Below the pieces are notes generated by a model. That model was given only the letters and a program-made list of their open reading frames with translations. It had not been told where the DNA came from and did not search any database. 56,048 nt of DNA from Nitrospirae bacterium MYbin6. GTDB lineage: Bacteria; Nitrospirota; Thermodesulfovibrionia; Thermodesulfovibrionales; Magnetobacteriaceae. Position 1 is the stretch's first letter; each line of letters starts with the position of its first letter. The stretch covers positions 1 to 56,048 of the forward strand of contig PEAC01000010.1 in assembly GCA_002753305.1 (NCBI GenBank). Reading direction: 5' to 3'. A program made the translations under genes and the position numbers. This document shows, piece after piece, positions 26,343-34,410 of this stretch.

Positions 26343-26567
26343 TCAGGCTAAGGGCAGACTGAACGTTACCATGCCATTCAGCCATAAGATTTTCAATATG
26401 CAGCTGATTGCCCTGTTGATGGTGTGTTTCTGTGAAATGTATCTATCTACGATAGACCAGACAGCAAATTCAAAGGAGCTGGCCTCATACTTCGCTTGCC
26501 CGGCCAAAAACGTTTTTAGGATTTCGCCGTCATAGTCAAAGCCGATAAATATGTGCTTCGTTTCCAT
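26343..26567 (-). CDS. short TIR-like (ThsB/DUF1863-type) N-terminal fragment
   Basis: 74 residues from ATG 26567 (an upstream in-frame start would add 13). The first half, HIFIGFDYDGEILKTFLAG then QAKYEASSFEFAVWSI, resembles the first strand and helix of TIR-like proteins of the ThsB/MTH538 type that accompany defence systems. The second half (from about residue 33) does not continue that fold and ends in a hydrophobic tail. A full domain needs roughly twice the length, so this is probably a truncated or decayed gene rather than a working protein. It is upstream of mod in the same orientation. The similarity is from memory of the family, not a search. Confidence 0.35.
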   Translation of the reverse strand: METKHIFIGFDYDGEILKTFLAGQAKYEASSFEFAVWSIVDRYISQKHTINRAISCILKILWLNGMVTFSLPLA

Positions 26568-26690
26568 TTCATACTTATGATATACTTTAGCATATATAAA
26601 AGACAAGTGTCATTTTTCACTTGAATTGAGCCACTAGTTTTTCACATGGCAACCCCAGACATCAGCACATTGTGAATGCTATATTCTACT

Positions 26691-26718
26691 TTGTTATTCT
26701 GAGCCTGTCGAAGAATCC
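26691..26718. repeat. fragment of a common dispersed intergenic repeat
   Basis: The stretch contains TTCTGAGCCTGTCGAAGAAT, a core that recurs between genes in many unrelated environmental genomes, usually next to its inverted partner. Only one arm is present here. It marks the border of the restriction-modification block. Confidence 0.5.
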
Positions 26719-26923
26719 CTATGATTCGAAACCTGCTCCAGTATATGTGAGGGGCAGGCAGGTGAATTAAACTCCTGCCTCCTGCTCGATTTCCAGCAAA
26801 AATGCTGCGGGTTTGCGCTCCTGCCATCACAGCCCCGCCTTAAGCACACTCATGTATCTACACAATACATATTAATTATTAACCAGCCCAAATATTTTCG
26901 GGAAAAAACAATTGCAAATCGTT

Positions 26924-26929
26924 TATAAT
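26924..26929 (+). promoter_or_regulatory. candidate -10 element for the ceramide operon
   Basis: A perfect TATAAT lies eight bases before the ATG of the 35-codon frame and 106 bases before cerR. No good -35 hexamer is seen. Transcription would start at about 26936, immediately before that small ATG. Confidence 0.3.
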
Positions 26930-26936
26930 ACATTAC

Positions 26937-27044
26937 ATGGTTAAACATCGAAAGCTATCCCGAAAATTGCCCGATACGTGCAGGGGCTGCGGTTGTACCG
27001 ATTTTAATAAAGGGGCCAGGTTGGGGAAAATGGCATGGATATGA
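26937..27044 (+). CDS. possible 35-residue Cys-containing leader ORF
   Basis: ATG 26937 opens a 35-codon frame rich in Lys and Arg with a CRGCGC cysteine cluster, ending at TGA 27042-27044, inside the first codons of cerR. A TATAAT lies just upstream and no Shine-Dalgarno is present, so it would be leaderless. It may be a leader peptide coupling translation into cerR or simply chance coding. Nothing is known of such a protein. Confidence 0.2.
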   Translation: MVKHRKLSRKLPDTCRGCGCTDFNKGARLGKMAWI

Positions 27045-28009
27045 TGAAACAAGCCCTCGTTACTGGTGGAACAGGCTTTATTGGCAGCCATTTGGTCGAG
27101 GAACTTATCAAACAGGGCTACGACGTTACCTGTCTCATTCGCGACAAATCCAAGCTCTTATGGCTGGAGGGGTTTCACGTTAGTTTTATTCAGGGTGATT
27201 GCCGAACCGTTGAGCCGCTAGCTGAACGTATCGGGGAATTCGATTATATATTCCACCTTGCCGGGGTGACGAAGGCTTCGTCCTCCGCGGAGTTTTATTG
27301 TACAAACTCCAAGGGTACGGCCAATTTCATTGAGATGGCAGCTAAACATAATAATAAGATTAAGAGATTCGTCCATCTGAGTACACTTGCAGCTGCGGGG
27401 CCATGTAAGGATGGCATCCCTTCCGATACATCAAGCGAACCCGACCCGGTCTCTGACTATGGCAAGAGCAAGCTTGAGGGCGAGCAATGTGTGCTTCAAT
27501 ATAAGGACAATATCCCAGTTACGGTTATTCGTCCGCCAGCCGTCTATGGCCCCAGAGATAAGGACATGTATGTCGTTTTTAAGATGATTCAACATGGAAT
27601 TTTCCCTCACTGGGGTGAGTCTTTCTACTCAATGATCTATGTCGAGGACCTTGCCAGGGGTATTGTAGATTCCGTTAAGACCGATAAGACTATTGGCAAG
27701 ACGTATTATCTGTCGGACTTAAATGTCTACAGCAACTGCGACATTGCAAACGCAATCGCAGAAGAGCTTGAGTGCCATTATCTGAAGATACGAGTTCCAA
27801 AGTTTCTGATGCATCCCATTGCAGGCATCTCCGAGAAGCTCTTAAAGCATAGCATAATCAACTCGGACAAAATCCGGGAGTTAAATTACACGCACTGGGT
27901 CTGTAACAGCGATGATGCCATGAAGGACTTCGAGTTTGACCCAAAAGTCTGTTTAAAGGAAGGTATTAAGTGGACGGCAAACTGGTACAAGATACACAAA
28001 TGGCTGTGA
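27035..28009 (+). CDS. cerR: NAD-dependent epimerase/dehydratase, probable ceramide reductase (CerR)
   Basis: 324 residues, extended short-chain dehydrogenase. The Rossmann loop is VTGGTGFIGSHLVEEL; the catalytic Tyr and Lys are in DYGKSKLEGEQC, with the Ser in VHLSTLAAAG. GGGG precedes the ATG by about eight bases. By position alone it could be a sugar epimerase, but it overlaps a serine palmitoyltransferase-like gene by ten bases and the third gene is a GNAT-type acyltransferase; this trio matches the Caulobacter ceramide pathway, in which CerR reduces the keto group of the acylated sphingoid intermediate. Role assignment is therefore contextual. Confidence 0.72.
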   Translation: MDMMKQALVTGGTGFIGSHLVEELIKQGYDVTCLIRDKSKLLWLEGFHVSFIQGDCRTVEPLAERIGEFDYIFHLAGVTKASSSAEFYCTNSKGTANFIEMAAKHNNKIKRFVHLSTLAAAGPCKDGIPSDTSSEPDPVSDYGKSKLEGEQCVLQYKDNIPVTVIRPPAVYGPRDKDMYVVFKMIQHGIFPHWGESFYSMIYVEDLARGIVDSVKTDKTIGKTYYLSDLNVYSNCDIANAIAEELECHYLKIRVPKFLMHPIAGISEKLLKHSIINSDKIRELNYTHWVCNSDDAMKDFEFDPKVCLKEGIKWTANWYKIHKWL

Positions 28010-29196
28010 CAAACAACAATGGCGTATTCGATAAGTGCTATCGATTTGACCTGGCAAAGAAGTACATATCGTCGGGTCTGTATCCTTATTTCAGGCCGAT
28101 AGAAAGCGCACAGGACCCGGTTGTCTTTATGTATGGCCGGAAGGTCATAATGGTTGGCTCAAACAACTACCTTGGCCTTGCGAATCATCCAAAGGTCAAA
28201 GAGACAGCAGTTGCGGCTACGATGAAGTATGGCACGGGCTGTGCGGGGTCGCGGTTTTTAAATGGTACGCTGGACATCCATGTCAACCTTGAGGAAAAGC
28301 TTGCAAGGTTTATTCGCAAGGAGGCCGCGTTGATTTTTACGACGGGCTTTCAGGTAAACCTTGGCGTTATCTCAGCGCTTGTCGGCAAGAACGACGTAGT
28401 AGTCCTTGACAAACTTGACCACGCCAGTATAATTGATGGATGCCGTCTTTCATACGGCAGCGTAAGGAAGTTCCGGCACAATGACATGGAAGACTACGAG
28501 CGCGTTCTTATGGATTCAACGGACAAGGGGACGCTTACCGTTGTTGATGGTGTATTCAGCATGGAAGGGGATGTGGCCAACCTGCCCGAGATTGTGAGAA
28601 TCGCCAACAAATACAGCTCAAAAATCATGCTGGACGATGCGCACGGCATAGGTGTTCTTGGAAAGACGGGACGCGGAACGGCAGAAAAATTTGGCCTCGA
28701 AAAGGAAGTCGACCTCATCATGGGTACATACAGCAAGTCTCTTGCCTCTATTGGCGGGTTTATCGCCGGGGACACGGACATCATACACTATATAAAGCAC
28801 ATTGCCAGGCCTCTGATATTCAGCGCAAGCCCGACCCCTGCCTCCGTGGCCTCTGTCAGCGCCGCAATTGACATAATTGAGAGCGAACCTGAGAGAATTC
28901 AGGCCCTGTGGCGCAATACCACTAAAATGCTCAATGGATTCAAGGCGATGGGTTTTCATGTCGGCCTTACGGAAAGCCCCATCATTCCGATATTGGTTGG
29001 TGACGATATTCTGGCCTTTAAGATGGCCATGAAGCTTCAGGAGCGCGGCGTATTCGTAAACGTGGCTGTCAGCCCGGCAGTCGCCCCCGGCAAGGCCCTC
29101 GTCAGGACCAGTTACATGGCCACACATACGGACGAGCACCTGGACATCGTCCTTGAAGCGTTTCAAAAAACAGGGAAAGAATTAGGCGTCATATAG
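28000..29196 (+). CDS. spt: alpha-oxoamine synthase, probable serine palmitoyltransferase
   Basis: 398 residues from ATG 28000 (a GTG at 27970 would deepen the overlap with cerR). PLP residues: Lys246 in GTYSKSLASIGGF, Asp213 in LDDAHGIGVLG and stacking His141 in LDHASIIDG; their spacings (33 and 105) are close to those of Sphingomonas serine palmitoyltransferase. SPT condenses serine with a fatty acyl thioester to 3-oxosphinganine, the first step to sphingolipids. BioF and Kbl are homologues with the same fold, but no biotin or threonine-degradation gene is nearby while cerR and an acyltransferase flank it. No acyl carrier protein gene is in this operon. Confidence 0.8.
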   Translation: MAVTNNNGVFDKCYRFDLAKKYISSGLYPYFRPIESAQDPVVFMYGRKVIMVGSNNYLGLANHPKVKETAVAATMKYGTGCAGSRFLNGTLDIHVNLEEKLARFIRKEAALIFTTGFQVNLGVISALVGKNDVVVLDKLDHASIIDGCRLSYGSVRKFRHNDMEDYERVLMDSTDKGTLTVVDGVFSMEGDVANLPEIVRIANKYSSKIMLDDAHGIGVLGKTGRGTAEKFGLEKEVDLIMGTYSKSLASIGGFIAGDTDIIHYIKHIARPLIFSASPTPASVASVSAAIDIIESEPERIQALWRNTTKMLNGFKAMGFHVGLTESPIIPILVGDDILAFKMAMKLQERGVFVNVAVSPAVAPGKALVRTSYMATHTDEHLDIVLEAFQKTGKELGVI

Positions 29197-30329
29197 TGGG
29201 CACCCCCGTTACGGTCTTAGAGGTAACAAACTCTAAGGAGTTGAGCCTGTTTGTTAAGCTCCCGTTGACTCTTTATGCCGGGGACCCCCTCTACAGCCCT
29301 CAGCTTACGAAGGATTTAAAGAAGCACTTTTGCCCGTATGACAATCCGTTTTTTGAATTTTCCACGGTTAAATTTTATCTTGCCTACAGGGGTACGCCAA
29401 ATAGTGAAAAAAACTGTGTTGGCAGGGTTGTCTCAATTATAAATAAGCGGCACCTTGAGTATCATAACGACGGTGCGGGGTTTTTTGGATTTTTTGAGTC
29501 CGTAAATGACGAGCAGGTCTCCTCAGCGCTGCTTGATGCCGTAAGAGGGGATCTCAAACCTGCCGGCCTCAGGGTTATGCGCGGCCCTATGAGTTTCTCT
29601 ACGAATGAGGAATGCGGCTTCTTATTAGACGGGTTCAATCTTCCGCCTATGATTATGACGCCTTATAATCCGCCCTATTATAATGATTTAATACGCTCAT
29701 ATGGGATGGAAAAAGTTAAAGACCTCTATGCCTATATCGTTGATGTCCCGGATGTAATGCCGGAAAAGGTCTATCGTGCCGCCGCGATAGCCGAGAAAAA
29801 GGGTATTACCGCAAGGCTTATCTCAATGGATAAATTAACTGATGATCTGATGCTGTTTAAGGATTTATATAATGCGGCATGGAAGGACAACTGGGGATTT
29901 ATTCCCATAACGGATGGAGAGATTGAATATACTGGACAGCAGATGAAACAAATTATTTATCCCGAAACGGTAGTCATCGCCATGTGTGGCACGGAGACGG
30001 TGGGTTTTTTGGGCCTTATTCCCGATGCCAACTTTGTTCTCAGGCACATGGGTGGAAAGTTCAATCCCATCACGATGGCCAAGGCCGTATATTTGTCGAA
30101 GAAGATTCGTGACGCACGCCTTATGCTCCTGGGCACGAAGGCCGAATACAGGAACAGGGGGGTTGACGGGCTTCTATTTCGCGAGGCCTTTAAGGGCTGC
30201 AAAAAGCACAGGATAGAGCGGGTGGAGTTCTCATGGATACTCGAGGACAATGTACCCGTACAGATGCTTATCAAGATGATAGGCGGCGTGCGCTATAAGA
30301 CATTCCGGATTTATGAACGTGCCGTTTAA
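29196..30329 (+). CDS. bcerS: GNAT-fold acyltransferase, probable bacterial ceramide synthase
   Basis: 377 residues. It begins with GTG overlapping the spt stop by one base (TAGTG). The N-terminal half (LTLYAGDPLYSPQLTKDLKK, GRVVSIINKRHLEYH) and C-terminal GNAT half (MLLGTKAEYRNRGVDGLLF, a typical acyl-CoA loop) correspond to the YghO-like family annotated as hypothetical N-acetyltransferases. Bacterial ceramide synthase of Caulobacter (bCerS) is reported as a GNAT-type protein encoded with spt; it N-acylates the sphingoid base. No signal peptide or membrane segment is seen. The family call is firm; the ceramide role is inference from the operon. Confidence 0.7.
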   Translation: MGTPVTVLEVTNSKELSLFVKLPLTLYAGDPLYSPQLTKDLKKHFCPYDNPFFEFSTVKFYLAYRGTPNSEKNCVGRVVSIINKRHLEYHNDGAGFFGFFESVNDEQVSSALLDAVRGDLKPAGLRVMRGPMSFSTNEECGFLLDGFNLPPMIMTPYNPPYYNDLIRSYGMEKVKDLYAYIVDVPDVMPEKVYRAAAIAEKKGITARLISMDKLTDDLMLFKDLYNAAWKDNWGFIPITDGEIEYTGQQMKQIIYPETVVIAMCGTETVGFLGLIPDANFVLRHMGGKFNPITMAKAVYLSKKIRDARLMLLGTKAEYRNRGVDGLLFREAFKGCKKHRIERVEFSWILEDNVPVQMLIKMIGGVRYKTFRIYERAV

Positions 30330-30815
30330 CTAATACCAGAACTCAGGGTACTTGCGGCTTTTTGGTATGTTATTGACAATGAGGGCGACGATGAGCATAA
30401 TTGCGGCCCCCACCCCAACGGGCATCAACGGATAAAGAAACCCGAGATCGTAGATTTTACTGCCGCCAATGACGGCAATCAATGCGGTAGCGCCACCAGG
30501 CGGGTGCAGTGTCTTAGTCAGGTGCATTACTGCGATGGCGGTTGAGACAGCCAGGGCAGCGGCAAGCCACAGGTGATTGTGTAATAGCTGATACGAGGCC
30601 ACACCGATTATGGCCGAAAACACATGCCCGCCAATCAGATTTCGCGGCTGGGCAAAAGGACTCTTTGGAACACCGTAGATAAGCACGGCTGATGCTCCGA
30701 ACGAGCCGACTATCAGTAACATATCCTTACCCGCGAGCAGGTTATAGTTAATGAAGGTTACGGCGGCAATACCGCAAAAGCCGCCTATCCATGACCAGAT
30801 TATTTCATTTAACAT
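30330..30815 (-). CDS. HPP-family integral membrane protein
   Basis: 161 residues with four or five predicted membrane segments (IWSWIGGFCGIAAVTFI, MLLIVGSFGASAVLIYG, LWLAAALAVSTAIAVMHL, MPVGVGAAIMLIVALIV) and the signature TLHPPGGATALIAVIGG that names the family. HPP proteins have been linked to nitrite transport in plant chloroplasts and cyanobacteria; some are fused to CBS domains, which are absent here. Its stop is immediately next to the bcerS-like stop (convergent). With nirS in the same window a role in nitrite movement is attractive but untested. Confidence 0.85.
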   Translation of the reverse strand: MLNEIIWSWIGGFCGIAAVTFINYNLLAGKDMLLIVGSFGASAVLIYGVPKSPFAQPRNLIGGHVFSAIIGVASYQLLHNHLWLAAALAVSTAIAVMHLTKTLHPPGGATALIAVIGGSKIYDLGFLYPLMPVGVGAAIMLIVALIVNNIPKSRKYPEFWY

Positions 30816-30835
30816 ATTTAAATCATTAAATACCC

Positions 30836-30886
30836 GAGGGCACTGCCCTCAGACTCCCGCAAGGAGGCGCGCCCCCTTGACCCCAC
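30836..30886. repeat. 51-bp dispersed repeat, copy A
   Basis: Starts with the hairpin GAGGGCACTGCCCTC and continues through CTCCCGCAAGG and GCGCGCCCCCTTGACC. It matches copy B at 43631-43681 at 46 of 51 positions by eye. This copy lies in the divergent region between the HPP gene and dnaE. Confidence 0.75.
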
Positions 30887-30976
30887 CTTTATAAACATTT
30901 TTTATCTTGGAATTATCACATATGACCCGAAGCCGCGTCAACAGGTGATTATTATGCGCCTGATAATAAATTGCTA

Positions 30977-31005
30977 TTGACCTCACGCGCGCAATGAGTT
31001 AAACT
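30977..31005 (+). promoter_or_regulatory. candidate dnaE promoter
   Basis: TTGACC (30977-30982) and TAAACT (31000-31005) with 17-base spacing; transcription would start within a few bases of the dnaE ATG at 31014. No Shine-Dalgarno precedes that ATG, so the transcript may be leaderless or nearly so. Confidence 0.35.
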
Positions 31006-31013
31006 ATACCGGT

Positions 31014-34000
31014 ATGCACCACTCGGATTATGTCTCGCTTCACCTTCATACGGAATATAGCCTGCTTGACGGGGCTGTACGAATAGATGAGCTTGTCGAA
31101 AAGGCTGTCCAGTACAAGATGCCTGCCGTTGCCATTACCGACCATGGGAATCTCTTCGGCGCTATCGAGTTTTATAAAAAATCCATTGACGCCGGCATCA
31201 AGCCCATCATCGGTTGCGAAGTCTATGTGGCCCAGGGCAGCCGCCTTGACAGGGGTAAAGAAAACGGAAAGGGTTCATACTTTCACCTCATCCTCCTTGC
31301 CAAAGATATGGACGGATATAAGAACCTCGTTTCGCTTGTCTCAAAGGCATATCTTGAGGGGTTTTATTACAGGCCCCGTATTGATATGGACCTCCTTGAG
31401 CAGTATAGCGGCGGCCTCATCGCCCTCACCTCATGCCTTAAAGGCGAAGTGCCCTATTACCTGCAGCGCGACATGATTGACAACGCCAGAGAGGCGGCCC
31501 TCAGATATAAACACATCCTCGGCCCCGGCAACGTTTATCTTGAGCTTCAGGACAACGGCATCCCGGAACAGATAGCGGTAAACAGAAAACTCATAGAGCT
31601 ATCCAAAGAGCTGAATATCAAGCTCGTCGCAACAAACGACACCCACTACTTAAAGAAAGAGGACTCAGTCGCCCACGACATCCTGCTCTGCATTCAGACC
31701 GGCAAGACCGTCTATGACACGGACAGGATGAGGTTCAAGACCAACGGCCTCTATTTCAAGTCCCCCGACGAGATGAAGGCCGCATTTTCAGAAGTACCCG
31801 AAGCCGTCTTAAACACCAGGGAAGTGGCCGAAAAATGCAATCTTACCTTTAAACTATACAAGAACATGCTCCCCCAATACACAATCGATAACGGCCTGAC
31901 CCCGGACGAATACATGGAGCGGCTGGCACGCACGGGTATTAAGAAAAAACTTGGCGCCACCCTCGCCCCCCAGTACGTGGAGCGCTTTGAGTCCGAGCTG
32001 AAGATGATTAAAAAAATGGGCTTTTCTTCGTATTTTCTCATCGTCTGGGACTTTATCAACTACGCGCGTACAAAAGACATTCCCGTCGGGCCGGGAAGAG
32101 GCTCCGCCGCCGGCAGCCTCATAGCCTACAGCCTTGACATCACGGACATTGACCCGCTTAAGTACAACCTCCTCTTTGAGAGATTCCTCAATCCGGAAAG
32201 AATCAGTATGCCTGACATTGACGTGGACTTCTGTAAGGACAAACGCGGCGAGGTCATTAACTATACGGCGGAGAAATTTGGAAAAGACCACGTAGCCCAG
32301 ATCATCACCTTCGGAACTATGGCCGCAAAGGCCGCAATCCGCGATGTCGGGCGCGCGCTAGCAAATCACTACTCCGAGGTCGACAGAATCGCCAAACTCA
32401 TACCCACAACCCTCAATATAACCATAAAAGAGGGCCTGGAGGCCGAACCGGACCTCAGAAGCGCTTATGAAAAGTCTGAAGACGTGCGCCGCCTCATTGA
32501 CATAGCCATGCGCCTTGAGGGCCTGTGCCGCCACGCCTCTACTCATGCGGCAGGGGTGGTTATCTCACCCACCGCGCTTACCGATTATACGCCCCTTTAT
32601 AAGCACCCATCAGAGGACACCATTATCACACAGTTCGATATGAATTCCATTGAGAAGATTGGCCTCCTCAAGTTTGACTTCCTGGGCCTTAAGACCTTAA
32701 CCGTTATTCATAAAACCATGCAATATCTCAGGGAAAGAGAGATAGAGCTTGACTTAAAGGGTATCTCTTTCGACGACAAGGCCACGTATGATTTGCTGAG
32801 TTCGGGGCTTACCACCGGGGTGTTCCAGCTTGAGAGTCCCGGTATGAGGGATATTCTTATTAAAATGTCCCCCAACCGCTTTGAGGACCTCATCGCCCTT
32901 GTGGCCCTCTACAGGCCCGGCCCCATCGGCAGCGGCATGATAGACGACTTTATTAAGAGAAAAAAAGGGCACATACCTGTCCAGTATGAGCTCCCACAGC
33001 TCAAAGAGATCCTTGACGAGACATACGGCGTCATCCTCTACCAGGAACAGGTGATGCGCATAGCAAATAAACTTGCGGGTTTTTCCATGGGCCAGGCAGA
33101 TATCCTGAGAAAGGCAATGGGTAAAAAGATAACCCACGAGATGGATAAACAAAAGGATACCTTTGTCGAGGGGGCCATAAAAAACGGTATAAAAGAGAAA
33201 GTAGCCACCAAGATATTTGATCTGATGGCACTCTTTGCCAAGTATGGCTTTAATAAGTCCCATTCGGCTGCATACGCCTATATCGCGTATCAGACGGCAT
33301 ACCTGAAGGCCCACTTCCCCGTGGAGTTCATGGCCGCTAACCTTTCATGCGAAGACGGCTCGGACAAGGTGGTTAAGTTCATCAAGGAATGCCACGAGAT
33401 GAAGATTGAGATCCTCCCGCCCGACATCAACCGGAGCCACAGCAAGTTTACAATCATAGGCACCGCGATAAGCTTTGGCCTTGAGGCCGTTAAAGGCGTC
33501 GGCGGCGCCGCTATCGAGTCAATCCTTGAGGTGCGCACAACAAAACCCTTTGCCTCGTTAGAGGAGTTCATCCAGAGAGTGGACTCGCGCAAGGTCAATA
33601 AAAAGGTCTTAGAGAGCCTGATAAAGGCCGGAGCATTCGATGTCCTGATTAAATCCAGGGCGATGGCCTTTGACAGCCTTGATATGCTCCTGACGGGAAC
33701 ACGCGCCATGCCGTCGCTCTTTGCCGACCCGCTCGATTTTAAACAAAACGGGCAGATATATGAATGGGAGGAAAGCGAGAAGCTCGGCTACGAGAAACAG
33801 ACCCTTGGATTTTACATATCAAGCCACCCTCTGAGAAGATATGAGAGCCAACTGAAAAGGATAAATATCACCAAGACCTCAGACCTTGAGACAATCCCGG
33901 CAAACGAAGACGTACGCCTTGCTGGCATAATTATATCAATAAAAAAGAAACAACTAAAGGACAAAAAAGGCCAAATGGCAATACTCAACATTGAGGACGA

Positions 34001-34397
34001 TGACGGCTCAGTAGAGGCAATCGTATTTTCTGACGTATTTCAACGCTCCGAGTCCCTGCTGAAAAAAGACTCTATCGTAATTCTCACAGGCAAGCACGAG
34101 TCATCTGAAAAGGGACATAAAATCATAGCCTCCTCGGTTCAGGACCTGCAAAGGGCGCTGGACGAAAGATACTCCAAAATAGAGATAAAAATTGACTCCG
34201 CCCGGTGTGGGCACGACACATTCGTTAAAATAAAGGATGCCCTCACCACGGCAAAAGGCGCGCTGCCCGTTTACCTGCGCCTCTATGACGACGAAATGGA
34301 GACCGTTATTGCAACCTCCTACTGCGCCTCCAACGATGTCGTGTTAATTGATGAAATTGAATCCCTCACTCAAAAGGGTTCGGTAACGTTAAACTGA
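31014..34397 (+). CDS. dnaE: DNA polymerase III alpha subunit
   Basis: 1127 residues, the replicative C-family polymerase. The N-terminal PHP domain opens with VSLHLHTEYSLLDGAVRI. The palm carries GPGRGSAAGSLIAY and the catalytic Asp pair in MPDIDVDFC (about residues 401-405), followed by ASTHAAGVVIS and ALYRPGPIGSGMIDDF. The fingers motif (KYGFNKSHSAAYAYIAYQTAYLK) is clear in part, and an OB fold with LAGIIISIKKKQLKDKKGQM lies near the C-terminus. Length and order are those of DnaE1 rather than the shorter error-prone DnaE2. accA follows after 13 bases, the same dnaE-accA order found in many bacteria. Confidence 0.97.
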   Translation: MHHSDYVSLHLHTEYSLLDGAVRIDELVEKAVQYKMPAVAITDHGNLFGAIEFYKKSIDAGIKPIIGCEVYVAQGSRLDRGKENGKGSYFHLILLAKDMDGYKNLVSLVSKAYLEGFYYRPRIDMDLLEQYSGGLIALTSCLKGEVPYYLQRDMIDNAREAALRYKHILGPGNVYLELQDNGIPEQIAVNRKLIELSKELNIKLVATNDTHYLKKEDSVAHDILLCIQTGKTVYDTDRMRFKTNGLYFKSPDEMKAAFSEVPEAVLNTREVAEKCNLTFKLYKNMLPQYTIDNGLTPDEYMERLARTGIKKKLGATLAPQYVERFESELKMIKKMGFSSYFLIVWDFINYARTKDIPVGPGRGSAAGSLIAYSLDITDIDPLKYNLLFERFLNPERISMPDIDVDFCKDKRGEVINYTAEKFGKDHVAQIITFGTMAAKAAIRDVGRALANHYSEVDRIAKLIPTTLNITIKEGLEAEPDLRSAYEKSEDVRRLIDIAMRLEGLCRHASTHAAGVVISPTALTDYTPLYKHPSEDTIITQFDMNSIEKIGLLKFDFLGLKTLTVIHKTMQYLREREIELDLKGISFDDKATYDLLSSGLTTGVFQLESPGMRDILIKMSPNRFEDLIALVALYRPGPIGSGMIDDFIKRKKGHIPVQYELPQLKEILDETYGVILYQEQVMRIANKLAGFSMGQADILRKAMGKKITHEMDKQKDTFVEGAIKNGIKEKVATKIFDLMALFAKYGFNKSHSAAYAYIAYQTAYLKAHFPVEFMAANLSCEDGSDKVVKFIKECHEMKIEILPPDINRSHSKFTIIGTAISFGLEAVKGVGGAAIESILEVRTTKPFASLEEFIQRVDSRKVNKKVLESLIKAGAFDVLIKSRAMAFDSLDMLLTGTRAMPSLFADPLDFKQNGQIYEWEESEKLGYEKQTLGFYISSHPLRRYESQLKRINITKTSDLETIPANEDVRLAGIIISIKKKQLKDKKGQMAILNIEDDDGSVEAIVFSDVFQRSESLLKKDSIVILTGKHESSEKGHKIIASSVQDLQRALDERYSKIEIKIDSARCGHDTFVKIKDALTTAKGALPVYLRLYDDEMETVIATSYCASNDVVLIDEIESLTQKGSVTLN

Positions 34398-34410
34398 CGG
34401 GATAAACAAA

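Larger units (their letters stand above)
26607..27034. other. intergenic stretch between the type III system and the ceramide operon
   Basis: 428 bases. It contains a dispersed-repeat fragment (26691-26718), a candidate -10 box (26924-26929) and a 35-codon frame leading into cerR. The remaining 300 bases show no convincing gene; a 62-codon minus-strand frame there is largely made of the dispersed repeat. Confidence 0.6.

Noticed and set aside
26642..26830. 62-codon minus-strand frame before the ceramide operon
   Set aside because: Much of it is the translated dispersed intergenic repeat; no family resemblance and no start signals.
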